Shown: positions 63,902-64,000 of the stretch, one piece after another | How positions within the stretch are numbered: the stretch's first letter is position 1 | Layout: the number at the start of each line of letters is the position of its first letter | From: Bacteroidota bacterium | GTDB taxonomy: Bacteria > Bacteroidota > Bacteroidia > JACCXN01 | NCBI GenBank assembly: GCA_013696965.1 | Contig: JACCXN010000020.1 | Location: 62,001-126,000, forward strand | DNA: 64,000 nucleotides | Direction of reading: 5' to 3' | Translations under genes and position numbers: made by a program | The notes under the pieces: generated by a model | Told to the model about the DNA's origin: nothing | Seen by the model: only the letters and a program-made list of their open reading frames with translations | The model's database searches: none

Positions 63902-64000
63902 ATGAAAGTCATCAATAAAATATCAAAAAAAAATAATATTGGTGCAGGTTTTTATACTGTGTCCGATATAAGTAACCTGCTTGGCATGCCTCAACCCAAA
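63902..64000 (+). CDS. Small HTH-like (DUF433-type) gene, cut by window edge
   Basis: The first 33 codons only, running off the window. The reading MKVINKISKKNNIGAGFYTV followed by SDISNLLGMPQPK resembles the N-terminal helix-turn-helix of DUF433/MerR-like small proteins. An AAGGAGG Shine-Dalgarno (63885-63891) lies 10 nt upstream, stronger than most leaders in this window. Such proteins are often antitoxins or regulators; this is a guess from a partial sequence. Confidence 0.5.
   Translation, partial: MKVINKISKKNNIGAGFYTVSDISNLLGMPQPK

Noticed and set aside
63799-63918. 39-residue plus-strand frame and a 31-residue minus-strand frame near the right edge
   Set aside because: Both are short, overlap each other and the start of the HTH-like gene, and cannot be supported without sequence to the right.

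Overview
The window is low-GC DNA from a member of the Bacteroidota. Supporting evidence: gliding/type IX secretion genes (gldB, gldC, gldH, a PorT-family barrel), a secreted protein with the gliding-associated C-terminal sorting domain, an HU-CCDC81/SPOR protein, a b558-type succinate dehydrogenase, and promoters of the TTTG-N19-TAnnTTTG type used by the Bacteroides sigma factor. The cell is Gram-negative: it has KDO activation (KdsB), BamA, Skp-like chaperones and lipoproteins. I see no rRNA, tRNA, CRISPR array or intact transposase. The finer taxon cannot be fixed from this window.

Layout. 1-2000: a partial alpha/beta hydrolase and an Xaa-Pro aminopeptidase. 2081-5738: sdhCAB with a clear promoter and terminator. 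5765-11861: a T9SS cargo protein, gldC, gldB, a PorT-family barrel and nadE. 11907-27774: housekeeping genes (HU/SPOR protein, kdsB, DUF1571 protein, dprA, purT, pheS, cyclophilin, cvpA, pgk, holB, ricT-like, gldH, PBP1A). 27787-43780: an accessory envelope-glycan region in which scoA and scoB, normally adjacent, lie 10 kb apart with glycosyltransferase genes between them, followed by a GH16-like lipoprotein and more glycosyltransferases. 43785-51475: aspS, tadA, a bacilliredoxin, a SET-domain protein, plsC-gatC, trpS and a gamma-carbonic anhydrase. 51479-61676: a minus-strand envelope block (methyltransferase, murI, two ompH/skp genes, bamA, uppS, an outer-membrane protein, NAD kinase, a second BamA-like protein, a CBS protein). 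61805-63385: pdxJ and an esterase. 63386-64000: a degraded edge with a possible recombinase remnant, a perfect palindrome and the start of a small HTH-like gene.

The most unusual part is 28.5-43.8 kb. It holds five polytopic proteins that are GT39-type or otherwise GT-C-like, two DPM1-like GT2 enzymes, a STELLO/DUF288-type glycosyltransferase and a lipoprotein with a GH16-type EIDFE motif. Three of these otherwise different proteins share a roughly 40-residue W...KA...DA.W-type motif, found four times in all. Two share a C-terminal beta-rich domain. A decayed copy of that domain's 3' end lies directly before scoB, which suggests that duplication or recombination opened the scoAB operon. The natural reading (inference) is a strain-variable locus that makes or trims a surface glycan using polyprenyl-phosphate sugars.

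Non-coding structure includes a repeat of about 120 bp shared by the upstream regions of gldC and purT, a tandem repeat after gldC, and a MITE-like segment that may interrupt the terminator of the bacilliredoxin gene.
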